A stretch of DNA of 64,000 nt, from the NCBI RefSeq assembly GCF_029227915.1, contig NC_079879.1:9794001-9858000 (forward strand). The letters are read 5' to 3'. A program made the position numbers and the translations under genes. The stretch comes from Hydractinia symbiolongicarpus. Its lineage: Eukaryota > Cnidaria > Hydrozoa > Anthoathecata > Hydractiniidae. This document shows positions 1-10,206 of this stretch, piece after piece. Under the pieces are notes generated by a model. The model was not told the origin of the DNA and did not search any database. It saw nothing but the letters and a program-made list of their open reading frames with translations. Each line of letters opens with the position of its first letter. Positions within the stretch are counted from its first letter, which is position 1.

Positions 1-3000
1 AAAATCTCGATGATCCACGTACTTTCTCGATGAAGTCATATAGAATTCCAGCATGCGCAATTTGGCCAGCTGGTACACCGCAATACCGCACTGGTATGCT
101 CTGTCGATATGCACCTTTCTCTTTCCTTCTCTGATCTCGTAAGCATCACCTATCTCTTCAAGGTCTTCAAGGTACGGAGATCTCATCGCTGCATCCACCT
201 TCCTTTCATCTCTGGTAAGCGTAGTATTAGCGTGCCTAGCTAAATCTTCGATCATTTTTTCATAAAAAGAGTTCCCCTTCAACTTGGCTGTATCTCCCGC
301 AATACGCTTGTCAGGGTCTTTATCCGCTTGTCGTCGTGCATCCGCAATCTCTTTCGGAAACCATGCAAATGACTTACCTCGTTTGTACTTGATGAACTGG
401 TGAAAAGCAGTCACTTTCAGACCATGGTCAAGGTACCACTTTAGCACCGGAGTGTACAACAAGATCTTTTTAGCTTTCATCAACCCTAGAAGCTTACGCG
501 TACCTGGAACACGCTTTCGCCCTGTTGCTTTTAGGTACTCTTGCATGTGCTCAGGGATTTGATCGTCGGGTATCTCTTTCACGACAAACAGTGGAGGCAT
601 CTCACTGAATTTCTCATTCAGCTCCTTCGGTACTTCGATGTCAACCTGCGCAAAACCGAAGAGGGATCCATTTTGCACACCTTGTGTTAGTAGCTCGAGA
701 TTGTGTTTCGCTGTCGGTGTTTTGATCTTGATCAGCTTCTCCTTCCCACAAGGAAAGTCTTGCATCAACGTACTCGGGTACAGTATATTCGCATCATAGC
801 CAAGAATGATTTTGCACTTTTTACTGTTTCGACTATAGATGTGGGATCTGATACCTGTCACGTCTCTCTCGTGGTACCTACAGAACACGATGGCAGGCCC
901 TCCCACCATACCCGTCTGCAAGAGCTCGTAGGCTTCATTCTTCGTGCACTCAGTGCAAGCCTTTTGCACCTTTTTACACACCTTGCAAGACCTTTGGTAG
1001 CAGTCTTTATTACACTTGTGTTTACACGGCTCCCCCGGGGCGTAGAGCTCTAACTTTGGGTTCAGTCGTAGAGACTTGTTCAAAACGTAGCGCATCGACA
1101 CACCTGGAATGCTTACTGCATCTTTCAAAATGTCTATTTCGTCGTCGTAGTACTGCAACCTTGTCTTGTCCACGGCTTCGATGAAAGGTTCCACGTCGGC
1201 TAAATTGTACTCGCGCAACCAGTCCATCATGGTGACGCAGCCTCGCTTGTAAAACTTTGCACAGAATGTTTCGTACTCTTTAGGAGAGAGGGTGTTTTTT
1301 CCAATAAGACTGCTATAGAAGTGTTCGTACGCCACAGGTCCGACGTGGTTTAGCTTGTCATAGCTCGTCAGCCACTCGTATGGGAACACCAGCTTTTTGA
1401 GTTTGCAATCTAGAGTTTTGCACCACTCGTCGTAGCTCATGCCGGGAGCTATAAAATTTTTGATATCGATAAATTTGAACCTCGAGGTCGTGAGGAACAT
1501 GTAGTCGTTGTCTTTCTTCGCCACTTTGATCTTTTTGCTATCGTCTTTGGCAATTTGATCGACAAAGTACCGCTTGATCATGTTCAGGTCATACTTTCCA
1601 CTGTTGAAACCTATCACGACCACTTGGTTTACCCACTCGTTCCATGCCTCCACCTCTTTCACGATGAGGGCGTGTCTTTTTTTGAGCTGCTTCACAAATT
1701 GTTCAACCAAGATCTTTGGATTATGGTGCACCAGGAACGTTGGATCTCCGTTCAGACTATCGTGAATGGCGACGCTGACCGGTACATGCTCTGAGATGTA
1801 TGTTAGATCGGATGTTTGTCGCTGATTCAGAGGGAGCAAGAGGGCCTCGAAATCAAACACGATGTAGTGAGGATAGGGTCGAAATTCTTTCTTAAAATAC
1901 CTCTTGGCTTTAGGTGGGCTCTCGCACTCCCACACTGTCACAAGATTGCAACCAAGTTTTTGGATGCCTTCCTCCTTAGACTTGGTGGTCTTATATCTGT
2001 TTGGAACTATGTTTGCTGTTCCTTGGCAGGGGCATCCGTGCCACTTGCAACCGTGGTACTCATAGACTGTCCTGGCCTGAGGTTCATAGCCGTCTACCTT
2101 GTAGACCTCATTTTTATTCTCCCCGTAGCGAATCACACGTTCTCTTCCATGCCCACAGAGTGCGTGATGGATGTGCGTTCCAGTTTCCCTCGACATGTGC
2201 TCGATCCATTTACAACAGTGATAGCTGAAGCCCTCATCGTAAAAGACCTTCTCTGACTTGCTAGGCATGCGCTTGACCTTCTCGCCTTTGCAGATGATAG
2301 TCGGCTTTTTTCCCTCGCACTCGTTTTTTTTGTGCCTTGTTAGGTTTTCAACTCTGGTGAATCGCTGTTTGCAGGCTTCGCATTCCCAGTGTTGCGTTAA
2401 AACATCTATCGTTTTAATGTAAAAACAGTGCCCATCCAACATACCAAGGTTGATCGTGTCTAAATCTTTTTTGTATTGATTCTGACCGTACACAAGTCTC
2501 CAGGGTGCCTTTTCAGAGTTTGTTAGGGGCTCAAAGGCTCTGATGTTGATCTTGAAACGCTTTGCTATCCCCTCAAAGTCAACGAGCTTCGTAGCACGTA
2601 CATCTTCCCTCTTTAGTTTGGGATTCTCGTAGTACTCGCGTGCTAGCGCGAGAGCTGGCCTTGTAAGGTACTTTTCTTTTTGCTTCTTATCTTCACGTGA
2701 GTGTACGACCAGACATCTCCAGACACACAAATTGTCGGTTCTTTCATCCTCCTTATCAAAGCTGTAGATAGACTTTTTATTTCGCAACCAGTCTGGTAAA
2801 GGTCCACACCCTAACAGGGGCTCCTTTGTAGAGATGATCTTGATCTGCACATGCTGGAAGACTATTTTCCCTTCGTACGATCCTGGGGTCTCGATTGTTC
2901 TTTCTGGTGGCAAGTACGCCTTCCCCCAAAATTCGTTATCTCCAAGATCTAAGCGCTGCATTTCGCATTTTTCAACAAAAGCCTCAATGTCGGCTAGGCT

Positions 3001-3531
3001 CGTAAGCGATCCTTCGCTTCCTTTGGTTTTGTGATACGGAGCTGTGCCACCTCCTGCTTCGTATATGGTGCAAGCAAAACTGTAGACTGTCTTAACTCTC
3101 ATGTCTATGTAGGGCGTAATTTTTCGCATGATGGCCTCCGACAGTGGCTGATTAAGGTTCTTGTTGAACGGCCATGTCTTGACACGATTTCCGTCTTCCA
3201 ACATCTGTGTGTCATTCTCATCAAATAATTGCTGAATGTCTTTGACGCCTTCGGATCGGTTTTTCTTTTGTGGGAACATGTGCTTGATGTCTTCGACTCC
3301 ACTATATTCGTCTTGTATGTCTCCAGCATCGTAAAAGTCCCCTCGCGCTTCGGTTTCAATTTCATCGTGCAGCGTCGTCCTTCCAGCAATTTGCTCCTTC
3401 GCCCTATTATAATAGGAAGTAACAGTGTCTCGTACACTCTTCAGGCGATCGGCAAGAGCGTCGCGAGTGGCGGCGACAGGTGCTGAGACAGCGCTATATA
3501 ATTTACTAATTGCATTCTTGAACCAACTCAT
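1..3531 (-). CDS. protein-primed family B DNA polymerase (Polinton), 3' end outside window
   Basis: Replicates the element's linear DNA from a protein primer. The frame is open from an ATG at 3531 down to base 1 (1177 codons, no stop), so the C-terminus is cut off by the window. In order: a basic N-terminal helix-rich region; a C2HC zinc finger (Cys384, Cys387, His400, Cys405); the exonuclease I motif DFE at 560-562; exonuclease II GFNSGKYDLN with Asn643 and Asp648; a degenerate exonuclease III YYDDEID near 794, followed by PGVSMRYVL; a cysteine-rich insert at about 836-862; polymerase motif A YDANILYPS with Asp913; and motif B KLKGNSFYEKM at 1083-1093. Motif C (YxDTD) should lie just beyond the edge. 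Oddity: motif B has Glu1091 where NSxYG is usual. The start is the first ATG, with the TIR-like block directly upstream. Confidence 0.9.
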   Translation of the reverse strand, partial: MSWFKNAISKLYSAVSAPVAATRDALADRLKSVRDTVTSYYNRAKEQIAGRTTLHDEIETEARGDFYDAGDIQDEYSGVEDIKHMFPQKKNRSEGVKDIQQLFDENDTQMLEDGNRVKTWPFNKNLNQPLSEAIMRKITPYIDMRVKTVYSFACTIYEAGGGTAPYHKTKGSEGSLTSLADIEAFVEKCEMQRLDLGDNEFWGKAYLPPERTIETPGSYEGKIVFQHVQIKIISTKEPLLGCGPLPDWLRNKKSIYSFDKEDERTDNLCVWRCLVVHSREDKKQKEKYLTRPALALAREYYENPKLKREDVRATKLVDFEGIAKRFKINIRAFEPLTNSEKAPWRLVYGQNQYKKDLDTINLGMLDGHCFYIKTIDVLTQHWECEACKQRFTRVENLTRHKKNECEGKKPTIICKGEKVKRMPSKSEKVFYDEGFSYHCCKWIEHMSRETGTHIHHALCGHGRERVIRYGENKNEVYKVDGYEPQARTVYEYHGCKWHGCPCQGTANIVPNRYKTTKSKEEGIQKLGCNLVTVWECESPPKAKRYFKKEFRPYPHYIVFDFEALLLPLNQRQTSDLTYISEHVPVSVAIHDSLNGDPTFLVHHNPKILVEQFVKQLKKRHALIVKEVEAWNEWVNQVVVIGFNSGKYDLNMIKRYFVDQIAKDDSKKIKVAKKDNDYMFLTTSRFKFIDIKNFIAPGMSYDEWCKTLDCKLKKLVFPYEWLTSYDKLNHVGPVAYEHFYSSLIGKNTLSPKEYETFCAKFYKRGCVTMMDWLREYNLADVEPFIEAVDKTRLQYYDDEIDILKDAVSIPGVSMRYVLNKSLRLNPKLELYAPGEPCKHKCNKDCYQRSCKVCKKVQKACTECTKNEAYELLQTGMVGGPAIVFCRYHERDVTGIRSHIYSRNSKKCKIILGYDANILYPSTLMQDFPCGKEKLIKIKTPTAKHNLELLTQGVQNGSLFGFAQVDIEVPKELNEKFSEMPPLFVVKEIPDDQIPEHMQEYLKATGRKRVPGTRKLLGLMKAKKILLYTPVLKWYLDHGLKVTAFHQFIKYKRGKSFAWFPKEIADARRQADKDPDKRIAGDTAKLKGNSFYEKMIEDLARHANTTLTRDERKVDAAMRSPYLEDLEEIGDAYEIREGKRKVHIDRAYQCGIAVYQLAKLRMLEFYMTSSRKYVDHRDF

Positions 3532-3540
3532 TTCTCTTTA

Positions 3541-3820
3541 TTTATTATAGATAGGTTCCAACCAACATCGGTCGCAATTTGAGTAGGGAATTTCCCTACT
3601 CAAACAAATTTGTTGATGTCAGCAGTTTTGTCGAGTGCCGTCATGATGTCAGCAAATTTGTCGAGTGCCGTCATGATGTCACGTGACTTGTTTACTCATT
3701 TGAGGCATGATGAAATCTGTGACGTCACAGATTTTTTTAGGGGTCTAAAAGCAGCGTTTTTTAATAGGGGTTTGACCGTCGAAAACCTAAAACCTGATTA
3801 TATTACCTCCCTACTCTAGC
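3541..3820. repeat. Polinton terminal-inverted-repeat-like region with palindromes
   Basis: Non-coding block between the polymerase start and the inferred element end. It holds an inverted repeat with 13-bp arms and a 1-nt centre at 3578-3604 (core GAGTAGGGAA), a 22-bp perfect palindrome at 3713-3734 centred on TGACGTCA, and a TCACGTGA palindrome near 3678. TGACGTCA is a textbook CREB/ATF site and CACGTG an E-box, so the block may serve as the polymerase promoter; that is inference. It is called a TIR only from position, because the opposite end is not in the window. Confidence 0.55.
3615..3680. repeat. 30-bp direct repeat, 2.2 copies
   Basis: Tandem units start at 3615, 3645 and 3675 with GATGTCA. 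The first two are near identical through GTCGAGTGCCGTCAT, and the third is cut short. The array lies inside the terminal region of the Polinton. Confidence 0.85.
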
Positions 3821-3926
3821 TATTACTTATATTTCTTGGTCTTGTTCCTTACATTCTTGTTTTCAGAGTGTCAGACCTGTAAGGATAACTCACAAAAATA
3901 CATGCACACAATGAAAAGCAATGTAA

Positions 3927-5607
3927 TTAGAGTGCAAAAAAAGAAAGAAAATCCATACTGCATTCATATAATAGATTTAACTTGAAATAATCCAGCTCTG
4001 TAGGTTTATCTCCATATCCGAGCGATAGGTATGACATTGTAGGATCAGTTGGAAGAATAGTCGGCTTGTCGCTACTTTCTGCAAATGAGTACGCATTGTA
4101 ATGCATAATAGAATTATAATCATATGACAAATCAAATGTTACTGATCGATCCTCGTGATATCTGTTGAATTGTGCTAAAATAAGTTATAAAAATATATTT
4201 AAAAAGGTTTATAAAAAATTGAACTTTTACCTACTGATAATAAGCGATAGTGACGACATTATTAGAGTGAAATTTTTGTCCTATTTTTGTCCTCCAAGTA
4301 TAAGTTTGGAACAAGTACAGTTTTGGAACAAAACTGTACTTAAAAAAGACACAAAGAGTCTGACGCAGCAAGGTCTTTTAGGATTCTGAATTAAATAAAT
4401 TCCTTTTTTATTTTTTAAGTAACTTTTTACGGTTAACCATAGCCTTAACGTAAGAGCTTGTTCATATAATGAAATGCGGGTAACTCCTATAGATATCTTA
4501 AGCTTCCTAATTACACCAATTTCCAAAATAATAGCCGTCGTCTATCTTTTTATCTGTCCGTTACGAAACACAAAATGCGATATATAAAGCAGTCCCGCTA
4601 TCACAATTTTAATATTGGGGGGAGGGGGAGGAAAAGCTGCGTTGTTTAGTTGGCATCAAAATTTAGATAAACATTTCCATCAAAAAACAAAAGGTAGAAA
4701 GGAATACATATTTAGATTACACGACTACAACAATATAAATTGTGGTTAGTATTCATGCGTTTCAAAGCTAAAAAACATTGCTCCTTAACAGCATTTCTTT
4801 CTTTCTTTCTTTCTTAAAATAAAACTCCATGTACAGGTTCCCATCAATCTCGATTATTAGACACCCAAGTGCTTTTATTTTTGCAACATTTGACTAGCCT
4901 TATGTATTCAATCCTTCGTTTTTATGTGTTGTAGAAGTAATGCCGAAGGAAACGTGATAAAAAACTTCACAAGCGTAATAAAAATGTTTCTATTTCTATA
5001 AGAGACGTTAAAGTAACCGCAAAACTATAAACCATGTTTGAGATTTAATTTCTGTTTTTGTTACACACCACGGTTTAAAAATTTCGCTGCCGGTCACTAT
5101 CGTTCGTTATCAGTTGATATAAGCCAACACTTATAGTTATATTGGAATAACCTTCCGAAAATGCTTAACGGTTTTTGTTATAAGCATTTCATAGAACAAA
5201 AACAATCTAAAATATTTCTAGGAAATAGCAGGCCATTACTGCTGTATGTCTTACAGTCTGATTCCTGTGGTAACACTTAAAATATTTTATTCTTTTTCTT
5301 GAAAATAGTTTTATATAGTTAACGTAACAGTTCGATTTAAGAAATAAATTGATAATACTTAGATAATAAATTGTATAACCTACCATACTGACGAGTTTCA
5401 ATATTATTCCATATAATATTCACGTATTTGTCACGATCCGGTCGTTTCATTTCATGGCCGAATCCCATTACATGAAAAAGCTCATGTGCAATAATTCCCG
5501 TAGTGAAACAGTCGGATTTTTTTAACGAAACTACCAGATAATTTGTCCACCTAAGAATCTCCACGTTAAAATGATACCCCACTTTGCCAACGTCAGTTGT
5601 GTAGCAA
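3927..5607 (-). CDS. astacin-family zinc metalloprotease, two exons of the catalytic domain
   Basis: Secreted zinc endopeptidase of the M12A family. The upstream exon (5607-5384) begins after a polypyrimidine/AG acceptor and carries the zinc site [19 protein letters not shown], matching HExxHxxGFxHExxRxDRD. It ends at donor GGTAGGT with one base of a codon. The downstream exon (4174-3927) follows a TTTTAG acceptor, restores the frame with two bases, and has the Met-turn SIMHY and the domain-ending KLNLLYEC. After that Cys the frame runs 11 more residues to a stop at 3927, or a GTATGG donor may splice to another exon. The signal peptide, the propeptide and the first part of the domain must lie upstream in exons I did not find. 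No damage is visible in the two exons. Cnidarian astacins act in development, digestion or venom; nothing here tells which. Confidence 0.8.
4175..5383 (-). other. astacin intron
   Basis: Intron between the two astacin exons with matching phase 1 boundaries. It contains a fragment related to the Helitron 5' end (4529-4600, starting AATAATAGCCGTCGTC), a short G-run at 4617-4630 and a (CTTT)n stretch at about 4797-4816. I see no other coding signal. Confidence 0.5.
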
Positions 5608-6475
5608 CTAAAAAAAAGAAACTTTATTTATTTTTTTGTTAATAACATCCTACCTTGTACTTTTAGCAAGACTTTTAACTAAATACACAGAGCTGATTGT
5701 AACTGTCAGCTTATAGACCACATAGTAACATAGTGGATTCAAGTCAGAAATAAGCTGCTTAATAACGAGTGCTGTGGTAAAGAACAAGTCCATTCATATT
5801 TAAGAAGAGAGTGTGACAAAGTGAACACCGTCGACATCAGTTGAACGTTAAATAATTACCATTCTCGTCCCTCCAAGAGAGCTTTTAAGTAAAACACGAC
5901 AGTGGTTTAGGACTCGTATATTCACGTGATCAACATACCTCACTGTGGGGTATTTTTGTAATTCCATTATCTGATGCTTTGTTTGTGAAGACTTAATTTA
6001 GTTTATAATTACATGTAACTTGAGAAAAAAAGCATGACAGTGAAGGTTATAGAAAGAAAATTAAACCGCCGTTCATGACTCCAAGCCATTTAATTAAATT
6101 ATTAAGAAGATTTTAACGTTAAGCTGCAAGTGTTAGGTTTTCCTAGATGACTACACACTTGAACTTTTTGTTCAATGTGGGTAAACAAAGCAACATGCAC
6201 CAATTTTGAAGCTCAATATAGTGTTTCCATATCCCAGTTCACCCAACCAGCTAGCAACCCAACTGGAAACTGCAAATTAACATGAGTTCATTAAATTGCT
6301 ACTGTTTCCAGAAAAACACAATATTAGAAAGACAAATGTATTTCAAGGTATGTAAAGGAATATTTGGCGCAAAGGGTATGCAGGGAAAGCAAAAATATAC
6401 AAAACTCTCGTGCACGTGTACTCAATTTAATAACACTCTCCGTGACACCTATCCTAATTTCATAAAACGTATTTG
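5608..6475. other. no feature recognised
   Basis: AT-rich DNA upstream of the second astacin exon. Further 5' exons of that gene could be here, but I found none that I can support. Confidence 0.4.
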
Positions 6476-7830
6476 TTTTCAACAACTGTTCGTTGTTTCC
6501 TTTTCTCACTCTTTTTTACAACAGTTCTTTCGTTGTTTTCTTTTTCCTCTCTTTTTTACAACTGTTCATTCGTTGTTTTCTTTTCTCACTCTTTTTTACA
6601 ACTGTTCATTCGTTGTTTTCTTTCCTCTCTCTTTTTTACAACAGCTCCTTCGTTGTTTTCTTTTCTCTCTCTTTTTTACAACAGCTCCTTCGTTGTTTCC
6701 TTTTCTCACTCTTTTTTACAACTGTTCATTCGTTGTTTTCTTTCCTCTCTCTTTTTTACAACAGCTCCTTCGTTGTTTTCTTTTCTCTCTCTTTTTTACA
6801 ACAGCTCCTTCGTTGTTTTCTTTTCTCTCTCTTTTTTACAACTGTTCATTCGTTGTTTTCTTTTCTCTCTCTTTTTTCAACAGCTCCTTCGTTGTTTTCT
6901 TTTCTCTCTCTTTTTTACAACAGCTCCTTCGTTGTTTTCTTTTCTCTCTCTTTTTTACAACAGCTCCTTCGTTGTTTTCTTTTCTCTCTCTTTTTTACAA
7001 CCGTTCATTTGTTGTTTTCTTTTCCCTCTCTTTTTTACAACCGTTCATTCGTTGTTTTCTTTCCTCTCTCTTTTTTACAACAGCTCCTTCGTTGTTTTCT
7101 TTTCTCTCTCTTTTTTACAACTGTTCATTCGTTGTTTTCTTTTCTCTCTCTTTCTCTCTCTTTTTTTACAACTGTTCATTCGTTGTTTTCTTTCTCTCTC
7201 TTTTTTACAACTGTTCATTCGTTGTTTTCTTTTCTCTCTCTTTTTTACAACAGTTCCTTCGTTGTTTTCTTTTCTCTCTCTTTTTTACAACTGTTCATTT
7301 GTTGTTTTCTTTTCTCTCTCTTTTTTACAACTGTTCATTTGTTGTTTTCTTTTCTCTCTCTTTTTTACAACTGTTCATTTGTTGTTTTCTTTTCTCTCTC
7401 TTTTTTACAACTGTTCATTTGTTGTTTTCTTTCCTCTCTCTTTTTTACAACAGTTCCTTCGTTGTTTTCTTATCTCTCTCTTTTTTACAACTGTTCATTC
7501 GTTGTTTTCTTTTCTCTCTATTTTTTACAACTGTTCATTCGTTGATTTCTTTCTCTCTCTTTTTTACAACTGTTTTTTGTTTCTAACTTTCGTTGTTTCC
7601 TTTCCCTCTTTTTTATTACAACTTTTGTTGTTTCCTTTATCTCTGTCTTTTACAACTTTTGTTTTTCCTTTTCTCTCTCTTTTACAACTTTTGTTTTTCC
7701 CTTTCTCTCTCTTTTTTACAACTTTTGTTTTTCCCTTTCTATCTCTTTTTTACAACTTAATGTTGGTTCCTTTCTGTTTTTTACAACTTGTACTTGTTTC
7801 CTTTCTCTCTTTTATAAAACTACTTGTGTA
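6476..7830. repeat. minisatellite, 40-bp pyrimidine-rich unit, about 27 regular copies then decayed copies
   Basis: The unit is roughly CGTTGTTTTC + TTTTCTCTCT + CTTTTTTACA + ACTGTTCATT, 40 bp. It repeats from about 6480 to 7560 and then decays into shorter copies to 7830. The variable 8-10 bases come in a few versions (TGTTCATT, AGCTCCTT, AGTTCCTT, CGTTCATT), so copies fall into classes. ACAAC and GTTGT flank the variable part and could form a 5-bp hairpin. The plus strand is nearly all T and C, so it lacks stop codons. Because 40 is not a multiple of 3, all three plus frames stay open for over 1 kb. That is an artefact of composition, not a gene. Confidence 0.95.
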
Positions 7831-9964
7831 AAATTGGCCTCATCTCATGAATACGCACACACCAAAAAACGAAGGCTGACGATGGCAGCCCAGCATCCCC
7901 AAATTTCCTCAAATTCTAAAGTCTTACCACATAACATTGCTTGTGTTTACAATATATAACAAGAAAACAGTTTTCACAAATATCAATACGGAACCAAATA
8001 GAACCTTGTCCTAAAAACATGTTCAACTTCCTCACAGGGACAATGTCAAAAACAATGACACCCATAACGTCCGAACACAACTACGACAGCATCATGGATA
8101 TTCAACACAAGAACAAATATCACAGTAATACAGGAATTGTGTGTCCCATAATTTAGTAACACCACTGAGGCAAGCGAAACAGATTGGTCACATTAAAATT
8201 ACGACGATTGGGGAAAAAAAAATTAGATATTATTTTTTTAAACCATTGAACATAGCCATAAAAAAAGAATCACCTGAGAGAACAATTTTATGTGAAAGAA
8301 GAGGCCCCCCCCCTCTTGTCATCATGGGTGTATGCCTAATATAAATGGAATACCTAAAATATTTGTGCCCCCAACCATTCTAAATTAAGGGCCTTGACAA
8401 AAAAGCATTTCCAGATTTTCAAAAACTGCACAAAATATATAGCCTGATCGAACAATTTTTGGGTATCATTCAAAAATGCAGCTATTTGAAATGATTATAA
8501 AATTGATCCTAAAGACTACGCATATTGCAAAAAAAAACTTCCATGTTAAAGTGAGGTAAAATCGCCTAAGTCGAAATTGCCAATAAGAAAATCATGTGGA
8601 TCTAAACCGGTCAAACTAATCGGTTGAAAGCAACACATAATTTTATTATAGGCGTTTAATAAGGTTCCTTTGCGCCCAGGTTTTGAGTTACAATTTATCT
8701 CAACTCAGGAGTGTTTGACAAGGCTTAACTCTGGTTTCACGGTAGTCAAACTACATTTTGCTGCATTTCGCTGATTGTTGCGCGATTCCTTGTTTCCTGC
8801 CGTAAAATTGTCAACTTCGGCGGCCGCCGAAGTGTGAACTTTTGACCATTTTAAACAAAAGAATTTTTACAGCAAGAAGAATCGCGCCAAAGGCGTCGAA
8901 ATTTACGGTAAAAGAAAAATTGAAATTAGGTGATGGGTGCCAGGGATAATTTACTCTACCTATTGTTATTGCCTTCCGGTAGCCGGTCGGTTTGATAGGG
9001 TCGGATTCAACATGTCTAAAGGGTAAGGAAGTTTTGCATTGACTTGCAGCAAGTATATGGAAGGTTTGAATATATGACTGCAGAATGAAGTTGAGCAATG
9101 TTTATAAAAGAAACATTACTGGAAAACATTTATTCTCTGGGTCGCCTGGGAATGCAGAAAAAAAGCAGTTTGGCAGAAAAAGCTGGCTTCGAGTTAACAA
9201 AATCATACGTTTTCAGGTACACCTGCTTACCTTTAAATGCATTGATTTTTGAGCTTTCTATTGCTGTGCTAGCTAGTGTGAAAATGGAACTGTTTATAGT
9301 TTCACTTTCAACAAATCTAAAAAGCTCTGTGTCAGATATAAAAGTACTTGTGTTGTCTTGGGGTTATTTAGGTAACAAGACATTTGATAGCAATACAATA
9401 AATCGAATAGCTGCATAACAACTTTGTATGTTTACTTTTGTAGATTCAAAGCTTCTGGCAATAGACGATTTTTAAAAGATTTCTTAACATGCCACAAGGC
9501 CACGGACGAGAACACTAGTTTTGGAAGAGTGGTTTCGACGTCGGATAAACAAAGTGAATAAGAAAATAACTGTAATTATATATGATACAACAATATAAAA
9601 TTAAAAAAACGATACCCTTTTGATGAAATAATTCGTACATAAAAATTTTGATAATCATCTATCGATGGTAATTCCTGAAATTTCACGCAAGAGTTTTTGG
9701 AAATAGAAGCCATAACGTCCTTAACCATGTTTTTTTCTTTTGCATCTAAACGAAAATTTAATTTATTAAGACTATTATTTGAACCAACGGAAGAATCCTC
9801 TTTTCATCAAATACTCTTATACTACAATATTTCTTCATATCACTAGAGAGAAAGGCAGTTTTAATTTATGAAAAAAGGTGTCAAATTTATGCAGTTTATG
9901 GGGTCTTGCATTTGGGTAGACTGACCCCCGAAGTCTACTTTCAGAAAAACTGTTCTGGAACGTT
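7831..9964. other. no gene recognised
   Basis: AT-rich sequence. Short open frames near 8811-9098 (minus) and 9098-9418 (plus) have no recognisable domain and no supporting splice structure. A short run of C lies near 8304-8314. Confidence 0.4.
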
Positions 9965-10206
9965 TAATTATTTTTATGACTTGATGCTGTTGTAATATGT
10001 ATCCAAACTACATGTTAGTGTAGTATCAACTCATTTTACATGCCCATTTCTAGTAATAACCCAGATCACCCGTCCTGGCGGTTCAGCATGCGCGTGCCGT
10101 CATGTAATGGAACGGTCAAACTTAACTGAAAAATACTTTCGTGACTTGATGCTGTTTTAATTTCTATCCAAACTACATTTTGGTGTAGCATTAACTTATT
10201 TTAAAG
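9965..10206. repeat. diverged tandem duplication, about 164-bp period
   Basis: GACTTGATGCTGTT followed by ATCCAAACTACAT and GTGTAG recurs at about 9979 and 10143. The copies differ by scattered substitutions. GTAATGGAACG, which precedes the second copy, occurs again at about 10372. Confidence 0.7.

Larger units (their letters stand above)
1..3820 (-). mobile_element. Polinton/Maverick (adintovirus-like) element, terminal part
   Basis: The window opens inside a large DNA transposon of the Polinton/Maverick class. Two things show this: a long minus-strand family B, protein-primed DNA polymerase gene, and next to its start a non-coding terminal block rich in palindromes and direct repeats, as expected of a terminal inverted repeat. 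The right boundary is inferred near 3818-3820, where the sequence reads CCCTACTCT before ordinary AT-rich DNA resumes. The other end, the integrase, the protease and the capsid genes would lie left of base 1. The undamaged polymerase frame suggests a young insertion. Confidence 0.8.

Noticed and set aside
703-3486. Several plus-strand open frames of 60-146 residues
   Set aside because: They are shadows of the minus-strand Polinton polymerase, which is continuous across this region and carries the motifs.
6476-7830. Regular repeats as a CRISPR array
   Set aside because: Units are contiguous with no unique spacers, and the DNA is eukaryotic.
6282-7831. Three long plus-strand frames rich in Phe, Ser and Leu (350-452 residues)
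   Set aside because: They are the three frames of a 40-bp pyrimidine-rich tandem repeat without stop codons; all three are open at once, so composition explains them.
8811-9418. Divergent frames of 95 (minus) and 106 (plus) residues
   Set aside because: No domain, no convincing splice sites, ordinary composition; likely chance.
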